This document shows positions 1-6,418 of a DNA stretch of 8,592 nucleotides, in pieces. The stretch spans positions 1-8,592 of the forward strand of contig JAKSCF010000701.1 in the NCBI GenBank assembly GCA_022360735.1, given 5' to 3'. Below the pieces are notes generated by a model. The model had not been told where the DNA came from. It was given only the letters and a program-made list of their open reading frames with translations, and did not search any database. Position 1 is the first letter of the stretch, and every line of letters begins with the position of its first letter. Made by a program: the position numbers and the translations under genes. The DNA is from Clostridia bacterium. Lineage in GTDB: Bacteria; Bacillota_A; Clostridia; Peptostreptococcales; JAAYPU01.

Positions 1-2
1 AA

Positions 3-44
3 GAGCATACGGTTATAGCTGTAGATGAATATTTGACTAATTAA
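3..44 (+). CDS. Possible C-terminal tail of an upstream gene (partial)
   Basis: The frame beginning at position 3 is open from the window edge and reads EHTVIAVDEYLTN before a TAA at 42-44. The other two forward frames stop earlier (TAG at 16-18, TGA at 26-28). Because pyrE is often the last gene of a pyrimidine operon, this could be the end of another pyr gene, but thirteen residues do not allow identification. It is listed only because something must lie upstream; it may not be coding. Confidence 0.3.
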   Translation, partial: EHTVIAVDEYLTN

Positions 45-85
45 TAATGAATAATTAATAGATTGAAAATCCTAATGTTGTTGAA

Positions 86-303
86 AATTGAATACAGGCC
101 TATGAGTATTTGTTTATGCATTAATTTGGAGAAAATTTGATGTCATATAATCTATAAAAGTCTAACCGCAAACAACCGCCGTCCATGGCTTAAGTTTGCT
201 CACAGACGTCCTGTCTGTGCACGACTTTTATAGCTTATCTGCCATCTAAATTTTCTAACCAAATTAACACAAGAAACAAATACTCATACACCTGTATTCA
301 ATT
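86..303. repeat. Long imperfect inverted repeat with nested hairpins (MITE-like)
   Basis: The left arm at about 86-162 and the right arm at about 223-303 are imperfect reverse complements over almost 80 bp. The outer ends (AATTGAATACAGG against CCTGTATTCAATT) and the inner ends (CTATAAAAGTC at 152-162 against GACTTTTATAG at 223-233) match well. The 60-base loop holds two further hairpins. One has GCAAAC at 168-173 pairing GTTTGC at 194-199, with GCC/GGC inside it. The other has CACAGAC at 201-207 pairing GTCTGTG at 213-219. No ORF lies in it. A folded mobile miniature element or a structured RNA leader for pyrE are both possible; the near-full-length symmetry favours a MITE-like insertion. 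Confidence 0.75.
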
Positions 304-345
304 GCCCAAGATTTTTCAACAGTCTGAATATAAATTACTAATTAC

Positions 346-353
346 AAGGAGGG
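346..353 (+). promoter_or_regulatory. Ribosome binding site that sets the pyrE start
   Basis: AAGGAGGG lies 5 bases before the ATG at 359. The reading frame stays open back to a TTG at 302, but that codon sits at the edge of the inverted repeat and has no ribosome site, so 359 is the start. Confidence 0.9.
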
Positions 354-358
354 TAACT

Positions 359-937
359 ATGAGTAGAGAGAGAATTGTAGAAATATTAAAAGGGTCTGAT
401 GCATTTTTGGAAGGGCATTTTTTATTGACTTCGGGGAAACATAGTAATGGATATGTACAATGTGCTAAGGTGTTGAGGCATCCTGAATATGCCGAAGAAA
501 TAATAGGTTATGTTATAGAACAAATTAAGAATTTAGATATTGATATCATTGTAGGTCCTGCAATGGGCGGAGTCATAGTTGCTTATGAAATGGGAAGACA
601 AATGAAAAAAGAAGCCATCTTTACGGAAAGAGTAGATCGTGAGATGAAGCTTAGAAGAGGCTTTGAAATTCCAAAAGGAGCCAATGTACTAATTGCTGAA
701 GATGTGGTTACCACAGGTAAATCAACATTGGAGGCAAAGAAAATCATCGAATCCCTAGGTGGAAAAGTGATGGCTGCAGCATGTATGGTGGATAGAAGAA
801 GTCAAGATCAAGAATTGGATTTTCCTGTCTATGCAGCTATTAAACTTGACATAGCGACTTATGATTCAGAAAGCTGCCCCATATGTAAAGAAGGTATAGA
901 ATTGGTAAAACCGGGCAGCAGGAAATTAAAGGTATAG
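359..937 (+). CDS. pyrE: Orotate phosphoribosyltransferase
   Basis: The 192-residue product joins orotate to PRPP to form orotidine 5'-phosphate, the fifth step of pyrimidine synthesis, in the cytoplasm. The type I PRPP-binding motif is at residues 110-123 (VLIAEDVVTTGKST) with the adjacent acidic pair E114-D115. The N-terminal stretch with FLLTSGKHSNGYVQC (residues 21-35), the GPAMGG loop (67-72) and the C-terminal CPICKEG/KPGSR region match the PyrE type seen in Clostridia and Thermus. Length is normal and nothing is truncated. No promoter is evident in the 55 bases between the inverted repeat and the ATG, so it is probably transcribed from further upstream as the last gene of a pyr operon. 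No convincing terminator follows. Confidence 0.95.
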   Translation: MSRERIVEILKGSDAFLEGHFLLTSGKHSNGYVQCAKVLRHPEYAEEIIGYVIEQIKNLDIDIIVGPAMGGVIVAYEMGRQMKKEAIFTERVDREMKLRRGFEIPKGANVLIAEDVVTTGKSTLEAKKIIESLGGKVMAAACMVDRRSQDQELDFPVYAAIKLDIATYDSESCPICKEGIELVKPGSRKLKV

Positions 938-983
938 AATAGTCAAAAAATTTGATCAAAAGTCTATAAAATGAGAATAGCTG

Positions 984-1012
984 TTTCAATATCACGAAAT
1001 ATTTGATATAAT
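984..1012 (+). promoter_or_regulatory. Candidate sigma-A extended -10 promoter for the sigma-54 activator gene
   Basis: A consensus TATAAT at 1007-1012 is preceded by TGA, giving an extended -10. A weak -35 (TTTCAA, 984-989) lies 17 bases upstream. Transcription would start near 1019, leaving a leader of about 90 bases. The leader contains a small hairpin at 1054-1071 (GCTGTGT, loop TCCT, ATACAGC, one G-U pair) without a T run. The promoter supports expression of the activator gene independent of pyrE. Confidence 0.55.
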
Positions 1013-1110
1013 AAGAATAATTCCATGTTTTAAGACATAATCTGACAGAATTAGCTGTGTTCCTATACAGCGTACCAGCTATGTGTCCTGAAAATATTAG
1101 GAGGGTTATT

Positions 1111-2907
1111 ATGTCAAGACTTGCTCAAATATCTGAGTCCGTTCAACAAGTGGCTGAAGCTATTGCACTAGCTGTAGGGGTGGAAATAGAGATTGTGGAC
1201 AAAGATCTAACCATTATTGGAGGAACAGGAGCATACAGTAGAAGAATTGGAGCAAAAGAAGAGTTTGGAAAGCTAAACGGTAATTTTTTGTATGCCCGTG
1301 TTATGAGAAGCGGTGTTACAGAATTTGTTGAAGATGCTCTGACGGATGAAAATTACGGAACTTCCAGTGTACAAGGTGAGATCACTGAGCTGGCAGAAGT
1401 CTGTACACCCATAAAAATCGATAACGTAGTTATTGGAATTATCGGTCTCATAGCTTTTGATGAGAAACAAAAAAAATTTTTGGTTAATAAAAAGAAAAGC
1501 ATGATTTCCTTTGTTGAAAAAATGGCCGACTTTTTGGCTGTTAAAGCCGTACAAAATGAAATGTACGATCAACTCAAAATATCAAAAGAAGAGATTGATA
1601 CCATACTTGAAACTGTCCATGAAAGTATTATAGGGCTGGACAAGCAGGGGTATATCAATCATTGCAATTCAGCAGCCGAAACATTATTGAAAACGCCGAG
1701 AGATGAAATACTTAAAAAACATATAAGTGTTTTTATGCCGGGTGCAACAGCACTGGATGTACTGAAAACAGGAAAAGGCTATACAGAAAATGAAGAAATC
1801 TACAGTACTTCAAAGGGCAAATTTCATTTTATTGTAACCGTGAAACCGATTATTAACATTACCCAGATATCCGGGGCTGTTATTTCATTTAGAGACATTG
1901 AAGAAGCGCAAAAATTGGTCTACAACATGAGTCAAAGAACATTAAAATACACCTTTGACGATATCATTGGGGAAAGTGAAGAAATACGTAAAATTAAAAA
2001 TCAAGCACTATTGATTTCCAGAGGAAGCTCTACTGTGCTGATTACGGGAGAAAGCGGAACAGGTAAAGAAATGTTTGCTAAAGCCGTTCACTATGCCAGT
2101 TCAAGAGCTAAGGCGCCGTTTGTAACGGTTAATTGTGGCGCCATTCCTGAGAATTTATTAGAGAGTGAACTCTTCGGCTATGAAAAAGGCGCATTTACCG
2201 GTGCTAATGAAAAAGGAAAAATAGGGAAATTTGAATTAGCTAATGGTGGCACCATCTTTTTAGATGAGATAGGCGACATGCCCATTCATTTGCAGGTAAA
2301 ACTGCTTCATGTATTGCAGAACATGAGATTTGAAAGGGTAGGCGGAAACCGTACCGTTATGGTGGATGTAAGAGTGGTTGCGGCAACCAATAGAGACCTG
2401 GAAGAAATGATAACAGAAGGTAAATTCAGAGAAGATTTATACTATAGATTGAGTGTTATTCCTCTAATGATACCTCCGTTAAGAGAACGAAAAGATGACA
2501 TCCTCTTACTGATGCAGCACTTTCTTAAAAAATATAATATTTTCATGAACAAAGATATTACAGACTTCTCTGATGAAGTTAAGAAAATATATTTAAACTA
2601 TGAATGGAATGGAAATGTGAGAGAATTAGAAAATGCAGTAGAATATGGCGTGAACATGACTTTTGGCAATAAGATTGGCCTTGATGCAGTGCCTCTTAGA
2701 TTAACTCGTCACGACCATTCTACTACAACTATAATAGATAACGGTCTTCCTTTAAACGAGCAAGTACGTTTGTTTGAAAGAGAGATATTAATGAAAAAGC
2801 TTAAAGAGTACGGTAATACACAAAAAGCTAAACTTAAAATAGCAGATGATTTAGGCGTGAGCCGAGCAACGCTTTATAGAAAGCTTTCCGAATTAGAATT
2901 AAGCTGA
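1111..2907 (+). CDS. Sigma-54-dependent transcriptional activator (GAF-like, PAS, AAA+, HTH)
   Basis: This 598-residue bacterial enhancer-binding protein would use ATP to open promoters held by sigma-54 RNA polymerase. Residues 1-150 look like a GAF-type ligand-sensing domain; about 160-270 is a PAS domain (ILETVHESIIGLDKQGYI). The AAA+ domain at about 283-520 has Walker A GESGTGKE (313-320), the sigma-54 contact loop GAFTGA (360-365), Walker B IFLDEIGDM (382-390), sensor I ATNRD (425-429), the arginine-finger region FREDLYYRL (439-447) and sensor II GNVRELEN (501-508). A Fis-type helix-turn-helix ends the protein (about 570-592). There is no response-regulator receiver domain, so it probably senses a small molecule directly. 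ATG 1111 has AGGAGGG 5 bases upstream; an in-frame GTG at 1057 lacks a ribosome site. The signal is unknown. The divergent nhaC and gabT-like promoters in this window are plausible targets by inference. Confidence 0.93.
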   Translation: MSRLAQISESVQQVAEAIALAVGVEIEIVDKDLTIIGGTGAYSRRIGAKEEFGKLNGNFLYARVMRSGVTEFVEDALTDENYGTSSVQGEITELAEVCTPIKIDNVVIGIIGLIAFDEKQKKFLVNKKKSMISFVEKMADFLAVKAVQNEMYDQLKISKEEIDTILETVHESIIGLDKQGYINHCNSAAETLLKTPRDEILKKHISVFMPGATALDVLKTGKGYTENEEIYSTSKGKFHFIVTVKPIINITQISGAVISFRDIEEAQKLVYNMSQRTLKYTFDDIIGESEEIRKIKNQALLISRGSSTVLITGESGTGKEMFAKAVHYASSRAKAPFVTVNCGAIPENLLESELFGYEKGAFTGANEKGKIGKFELANGGTIFLDEIGDMPIHLQVKLLHVLQNMRFERVGGNRTVMVDVRVVAATNRDLEEMITEGKFREDLYYRLSVIPLMIPPLRERKDDILLLMQHFLKKYNIFMNKDITDFSDEVKKIYLNYEWNGNVRELENAVEYGVNMTFGNKIGLDAVPLRLTRHDHSTTTIIDNGLPLNEQVRLFEREILMKKLKEYGNTQKAKLKIADDLGVSRATLYRKLSELELS

Positions 2908-2930
2908 TTTAAAATGAAAATGTAGAAATG

Positions 2931-2957
2931 AATCACCCCAAGAGGGTGATTTTTTTT
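2931..2957 (+). terminator. Rho-independent terminator after the sigma-54 activator
   Basis: AATCACCC (2931-2938) pairs perfectly with GGGTGATT (2944-2951) across a 5-base loop, followed by an eight-T run (2950-2957). It lies 24 bases after the stop codon and separates the activator gene from the hydrogenase-like operon. Confidence 0.93.
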
Positions 2958-2982
2958 GGTTTTATAAAGTTGAAACAGTGAG

Positions 2983-3000
2983 TTGTTATAAAATTAACAA
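2983..3000 (+). promoter_or_regulatory. Distal Rex-type operator (one mismatch)
   Basis: TTGTTATAAAATTAACAA matches the Rex operator consensus TTGTTAA-N4-TTAACAA at 13 of 14 fixed positions; only the seventh base differs. It lies between the upstream terminator and the operon promoter, centred 140 bp before the promoter-proximal operator. Rex is the NADH/NAD+-responsive repressor common in Gram-positive bacteria. An AT-rich match alone could be chance, but the paired arrangement raises its credibility. Confidence 0.65.
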
Positions 3001-3089
3001 ATATAGTCATTTTCAGCATGATTAATAATACTGATAAATGGAGTAGCTTTTGGAAATGTTAGAAACTAAGATGCTTCAGGAAAGAAAAA

Positions 3090-3118
3090 TTGACAAGAAA
3101 GTAATAAAGAATTATAAT
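3090..3118 (+). promoter_or_regulatory. Consensus sigma-A promoter of the redox-sensor operon
   Basis: TTGACA (3090-3095) and TATAAT (3113-3118) are both perfect and separated by 17 bases. The start of transcription is expected near 3125, giving a leader of about 35 bases before the ATG at 3160. So strong a promoter implies that control comes from a repressor, in agreement with the operator overlapping the start site. Confidence 0.88.
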
Positions 3119-3122
3119 TAAA

Positions 3123-3140
3123 TTGTTAAAATATTAACAA
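3123..3140 (+). promoter_or_regulatory. Proximal Rex-type operator over the transcription start
   Basis: TTGTTAAAATATTAACAA is a perfect match to the Rex consensus TTGTTAA-N4-TTAACAA. It begins 4 bases after the -10 hexamer and covers roughly -2 to +16, an ideal place to block the polymerase. Rex normally leaves its DNA when NADH rises relative to NAD+, so the operon should be induced under reducing conditions. No rex gene lies in the window. Confidence 0.85.
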
Positions 3141-3159
3141 ATAGAGAAGGAGGGATTGA

Positions 3160-3411
3160 ATGATATCGGTATATATTTGCGTAGGAAGCTCGTGTCATTT
3201 AAAAGGTTCTTATTATATCATTAGGGCTTTTCAAGAGATGATTAAAAAGTATCAGATAGAAGACAAGGTGGAACTAAAAGCGTCTTTTTGCTTGGGCGAA
3301 TGTACCAAAGGTGTATGTGCTAAAGTAGAAGACCGGTTAATCGAAAATCTGAATCCTTCTAATGTTGAAGAAAATTTTAAAAAATATGTAATGGAGAGGT
3401 TGCAAAAATGA
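3160..3411 (+). CDS. Small thioredoxin-like [2Fe-2S] ferredoxin (NuoE C-terminal-like)
   Basis: This 83-residue protein corresponds to the thioredoxin-like [2Fe-2S] domain of NuoE/HydC-type subunits and of small 2Fe-2S ferredoxins. The four expected ligands are visible as C7-x4-C12 (CVGSSC) and C44-x3-C48 (CLGEC), followed by the typical TKGVC stretch, with C53 as an extra cysteine. It is full length for the stand-alone form, not a fragment of NuoE. ATG 3160 has AAGGAGGG 5 bases upstream. Its stop overlaps the next gene's start (ATGA, 3408-3411), implying translational coupling. It most likely carries electrons to or from the neighbouring hydrogenase-like protein; the physiological partner is inferred from position only. 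No membrane segment or signal peptide is seen. Confidence 0.88.
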   Translation: MISVYICVGSSCHLKGSYYIIRAFQEMIKKYQIEDKVELKASFCLGECTKGVCAKVEDRLIENLNPSNVEENFKKYVMERLQK

Positions 3412-5138
3412 GTGTGATACAACTAAAAGAAGCGAACTGCAAAAACTGCTATAAATGCATTCGTAGCTGCCCTATTAAATCTATTGCATTTAAAGATGAG
3501 CAAGCAAAGATTATTGACGAAGATTGTGTTTTATGCGGTAATTGCCTTTCGGTCTGTCCGCAAAATGCCAAAAGTATAAAAAGTGATCTGGATAAGGTAA
3601 AGGCATATATCAAGCAAAAAGAAAAAGTATATGTGAGTTTAGCACCGTCATTTATAGCTGCTTTTGATCAGACGACTACAAATTCATTGTTTAACAGCTT
3701 AAAGCAATTGGGTTTTAGTGTAATTGAAGAAACGACTTTAGGCGCTGTAGAAGTTTCAAAAGAATATGATAAGCTCATAACCCGAAATGAAATGAAAAAT
3801 ATTATTTCTTCCTGTTGTCCAACGGTAACTGCTTTGATTGAAAAATATTACCCTGAAATTCTGGAGCAATTAGCGCCTGTCGTATCGCCCATGATCGTTC
3901 ATGCAAAAATGATTAAAAAATCCCATGGCGCCAATACAAAAGTAGTGTTCATAGGACCTTGCATTTCTAAGAAAACGGAATGTAATGACTTGCAAAATGA
4001 TGGGGTAGTAGATGCGGTTATTACATTTGAAGAATTGAGTTTTTGGATGAAGGATGAAGAAATTGAAAGTGATACTTTGAATATTAATGAAATAACCAAC
4101 ATGTCCAATCCTGCTGCAAGATTTTATCCTGCACCGGGAGGGATTATCAAAACTTTAAGCCCCGAAAAAGGAAATTCGTACAAATGTATCAGTATAGATG
4201 GATTAAATAGATGTATTGATACCCTTGAATCTATAAAAAATGGCAACATTAATCATTACTTTATTGAAATGAACAGTTGTATTGGGGGGTGCCTTGGTGG
4301 TCCGGGAATAAAAAGTAAAACACGTTATTTTCTGGAGTCCAATGACTTATTATCGGAGTATGCCTTAAAAGGATTGGAAAATAATAAGAACTCAAATCCT
4401 CCCGGTATAAAAACAGACATGTCTCTTTTAAAGAAATTTATGAATAAATCCAAAGTCAGCCATGTGCCTAATGAAGAAACCATTAGAGGTATACTGAAAA
4501 AAATCGGAAAGTTTAATGAACAGCAAGAACTCAACTGCGGTGCATGCGGTTATTTTACTTGCAGAGAAAAAGCGATTGCGGTTTACAACCATAAGGCTGA
4601 TTTGCATATGTGCTTACCGTATATGCGGGAAAGAGCAGAGTCCATATCCAATATTATCATTAGTTCTACACCTAATGCCATACTCGCATTAAATCAAGAG
4701 CTGTATATTCAAGAGTTCAATTCGGCAGCTGAAAAATTATTTGGGATTGAAGCGGGTTTGGTCCAAGGAAAAAGTATCTATGACATATTAGATTGTACTG
4801 ATTTTGAATATGTTAAAAAAAGCGGAAGAAATATTATGGATAAAAAAGTCTATTATGAGGCTTATGGCATAACCGTGATGCAATCCATTTTATTGGAGCA
4901 AGAACATAATATGATTATTCTTCTCATAAGAGATATAACCAGCGAAGAGAAGCAAAAACAGAATATATACAAAGTTCGATCTGATACCGTAGAAATCGCT
5001 CAAAATGTTATTAACAAGCAAATGAGAGTAGCGCAAGAAATCGCCAGTCTTTTAGGTGAGACAACGGCAGAAACTAAAGTTGCTTTAACAAAACTCAAAC
5101 ACTCTATGTTAGAAGATATGGGTGAGGATACAAAATGA
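3408..5138 (+). CDS. PAS-containing [FeFe]-hydrogenase-like protein, putative sensory hydrogenase
   Basis: The 576-residue cytoplasmic protein starts with two [4Fe-4S] ferredoxin motifs (C11/14/17/21 and C40/43/46/50). The H-cluster domain (about 72-320) carries all three signature loops: SSCCP (C136, C137), GPCISKKTE (C185, K188, E191) and EMNSCIGGCLGGPG (C291, C295). Compared with the Clostridium pasteurianum CpI enzyme, the methionines at CpI positions 353 and 497 are replaced by G183 and N289, whereas the proton-relay cysteine (CpI 299) is kept as C136. Residues 377-402 form a further FeS motif (C-x2-C-x4-C-x16-C). A PAS domain (about 410-512) and a helical tail (about 515-570, with MRVAQEIASLLGETTAETKVAL) follow, with no kinase catalytic domain. 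This architecture fits the sensory (HydS-type) hydrogenases rather than bulk H2 producers. Start and stop overlap both neighbours by ATGA. Confidence 0.88.
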   Translation: MSVIQLKEANCKNCYKCIRSCPIKSIAFKDEQAKIIDEDCVLCGNCLSVCPQNAKSIKSDLDKVKAYIKQKEKVYVSLAPSFIAAFDQTTTNSLFNSLKQLGFSVIEETTLGAVEVSKEYDKLITRNEMKNIISSCCPTVTALIEKYYPEILEQLAPVVSPMIVHAKMIKKSHGANTKVVFIGPCISKKTECNDLQNDGVVDAVITFEELSFWMKDEEIESDTLNINEITNMSNPAARFYPAPGGIIKTLSPEKGNSYKCISIDGLNRCIDTLESIKNGNINHYFIEMNSCIGGCLGGPGIKSKTRYFLESNDLLSEYALKGLENNKNSNPPGIKTDMSLLKKFMNKSKVSHVPNEETIRGILKKIGKFNEQQELNCGACGYFTCREKAIAVYNHKADLHMCLPYMRERAESISNIIISSTPNAILALNQELYIQEFNSAAEKLFGIEAGLVQGKSIYDILDCTDFEYVKKSGRNIMDKKVYYEAYGITVMQSILLEQEHNMIILLIRDITSEEKQKQNIYKVRSDTVEIAQNVINKQMRVAQEIASLLGETTAETKVALTKLKHSMLEDMGEDTK

Positions 5139-6307
5139 ATTTGTTTGTAGATGCGAGCTACTCAGCGATTAATAAGTATGGAGAAGAACTTTGTGGTGAT
5201 AAAGTAGATATTGTTAGAAATGATGATTCCGTAATTGTTGTTTTAGCAGATGGATTAGGCAGCGGTGTAAAGGCCAGTATATTATCCACTTTGACCAGTA
5301 AGATTATTGGAACCATGTTATTGCATGGCGCAACCATTGATGAAGCGGTTGAAACCATTGCTAATACTCTGCCGGTATGTAAAGTAAGAGAACTGGCTTA
5401 TTGCACTTTTTCAATATTGCAAATTTTTAAAAGCCAAGAAGCCTATTTGGTGCAATTTGATAATCCTTTAGTGGTCCGATTAAGAAATGGTGAACTAGTA
5501 GACATAAAGACTACTGAAAGAAAAATAAATGGTAGACGACTATTGGAGAGTAGATTGAAGGTGACTCACGACGATGTATTCATGATGGTCAGTGATGGCG
5601 TCATTCATGCCGGTGTTGGAGGTGTTCTTAACCTGGGATGGGAATGGGAACATGTTGCTGAATACTTGGAAACCATGTATAAACCGGACTTATCTGCTCA
5701 CAGTGTTTCCAAGCATATGCTTTCCGTATGCAATGATTTATACATGAGAAAACCGGGGGACGATACAACGGTTGTAACCGTAAAGATCAGGACACCTGAA
5801 ATCGTTAATGTTATGGTTGGACCTCCGGTGGACAAAGACAAAGACTCTATTATAGTGAACAAATTTATAAAAGAAGAAGGTAAAAAGGTAGTGTGTGGTG
5901 GGACCACTTCTCAAATAGTGAGTAGAGTAACCGGTAAAAAAATGGAGACAAATTTTGATTATATTCATCCTTCAATACCCCCTATAGCCAATTTAGAAGG
6001 CGTTGACTTGACAACAGAAGGTGTATTGACTTTAGGGAAAACGTTGGAATGTATTCGAAGATACATGTCGCATTATAACGAACTGGAGGATAACTTAAAT
6101 TTAGAGGGAAAAGATGGTGTTTCAAGATTAAGCAAAATACTTTTAGAAGAGAGTACGAGTATACATTTTTTCGTAGGAAGAGCGATGAACCCTGCCCATC
6201 AAAATCCTGAGTTTCCTCTGGATTTAGGAATAAAGCTAAAACTGGTTGATGAAATCATAAAACATTTAAAATCTTTAGGAAAAGATGTGGTGGTAGAATA
6301 TTATTAG
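5135..6307 (+). CDS. SpoIIE/PP2C-type serine/threonine phosphatase with an extra C-terminal domain
   Basis: Residues 1-218 form a PP2C/SpoIIE-like phosphatase. The metal-binding acids are in place: D22 (ELCGDKV), D39-G40 (LADGLGSG), D154-G155 (MVSDGV) and D209-D210 (PGDDTTVVTV). It should remove phosphate from serine or threonine of a protein partner, using Mn or Mg. Residues about 222-390 form a second region that I do not recognise, with a glycine-rich CGGTTSQIVSR (254-264) and conserved-looking ETNFDYIHPSIPPIANLEG. There are no membrane segments. The ATG at 5135 overlaps the hydrogenase-like gene's stop (ATGA), so the two are made together and probably act together, the sensor controlling the phosphatase. 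No kinase, anti-sigma factor or antagonist substrate is encoded here, so the target is unknown. Confidence 0.87.
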   Translation: MNLFVDASYSAINKYGEELCGDKVDIVRNDDSVIVVLADGLGSGVKASILSTLTSKIIGTMLLHGATIDEAVETIANTLPVCKVRELAYCTFSILQIFKSQEAYLVQFDNPLVVRLRNGELVDIKTTERKINGRRLLESRLKVTHDDVFMMVSDGVIHAGVGGVLNLGWEWEHVAEYLETMYKPDLSAHSVSKHMLSVCNDLYMRKPGDDTTVVTVKIRTPEIVNVMVGPPVDKDKDSIIVNKFIKEEGKKVVCGGTTSQIVSRVTGKKMETNFDYIHPSIPPIANLEGVDLTTEGVLTLGKTLECIRRYMSHYNELEDNLNLEGKDGVSRLSKILLEESTSIHFFVGRAMNPAHQNPEFPLDLGIKLKLVDEIIKHLKSLGKDVVVEYY

Positions 6308-6362
6308 GGGACAAGTAACAGGGAACAGTTATTGCAGGGGATGGTTTCTGTGCCGTTTCTCC
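6307..6362. repeat. Possible degenerate GGGGAC-type short repeat
   Basis: Immediately after the phosphatase stop codon, AGGGGACAAGTAACAGGGAACAG and GGGGATGGTTTCTGTG are G-rich and unlike the surrounding AT-rich sequence. They recall the short palindromic GGGGACGGTT...TGTCCCC repeats scattered through many Firmicutes genomes. The pairing is poor here, so at best this is a decayed copy. Confidence 0.25.
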
Positions 6363-6369
6363 AAAATAA

Positions 6370-6402
6370 AAAGACCGGATGATTACTTCAAATCCGGTCT
6401 TT
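6370..6402. terminator. Bidirectional terminator between converging genes
   Basis: AAGACCGGAT (6371-6380) pairs perfectly with ATCCGGTCTT (6392-6401) around an 11-base loop, extended by one A-T pair. On the minus strand the stem is followed by a T-rich run (CTTTTTATTTT), making it a good terminator for nhaC. On the plus strand the tail is TTATCATTTT, weaker but adequate for the phosphatase operon. Confidence 0.9.
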
Positions 6403-6418
6403 ATCATTTTAAATGATA

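Noticed and set aside
86..303. CRISPR array or PyrR-type attenuator
   Set aside because: There are no regularly spaced direct repeats, and the structure lacks a terminator T run and a recognisable PyrR-binding loop.
302..358. TTG-initiated N-terminal extension of PyrE
   Set aside because: It begins at the end of the inverted repeat, has no ribosome site and adds residues absent from PyrE proteins; ATG 359 has AAGGAGGG at the right distance.
951..960. Palindrome TTTGATCAAA as a pyrE terminator
   Set aside because: The stem is too short, has no loop and is not followed by a T run.
1057..1110. GTG-initiated extension of the sigma-54 activator
   Set aside because: No ribosome site precedes it and the GTG lies within a leader hairpin, whereas ATG 1111 follows AGGAGGG.
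1273..1572. Minus-strand open frame opposite the activator gene
   Set aside because: It lies fully inside a gene with clear family motifs, has no ribosome site and a low-complexity F/N-rich product; an antisense shadow.
3899..4534. Minus-strand open frames opposite the hydrogenase-like gene (3899-4108 and 4325-4534)
   Set aside because: Short frames antisense to well-supported coding sequence with no start signals or recognisable product.
3408..5138. Annotation as the main catalytic [FeFe]-hydrogenase (HydA)
   Set aside because: The PAS domain, helical output tail, changed methionines near the H-cluster and linked phosphatase point to sensing rather than bulk H2 turnover, though slow catalysis is not excluded.
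5158..5968. Minus-strand open frames opposite the phosphatase gene (5158-5358, 5698-5907, 5738-5968)
   Set aside because: Two overlap each other in different frames, all are antisense to an intact phosphatase, and none has a ribosome site.
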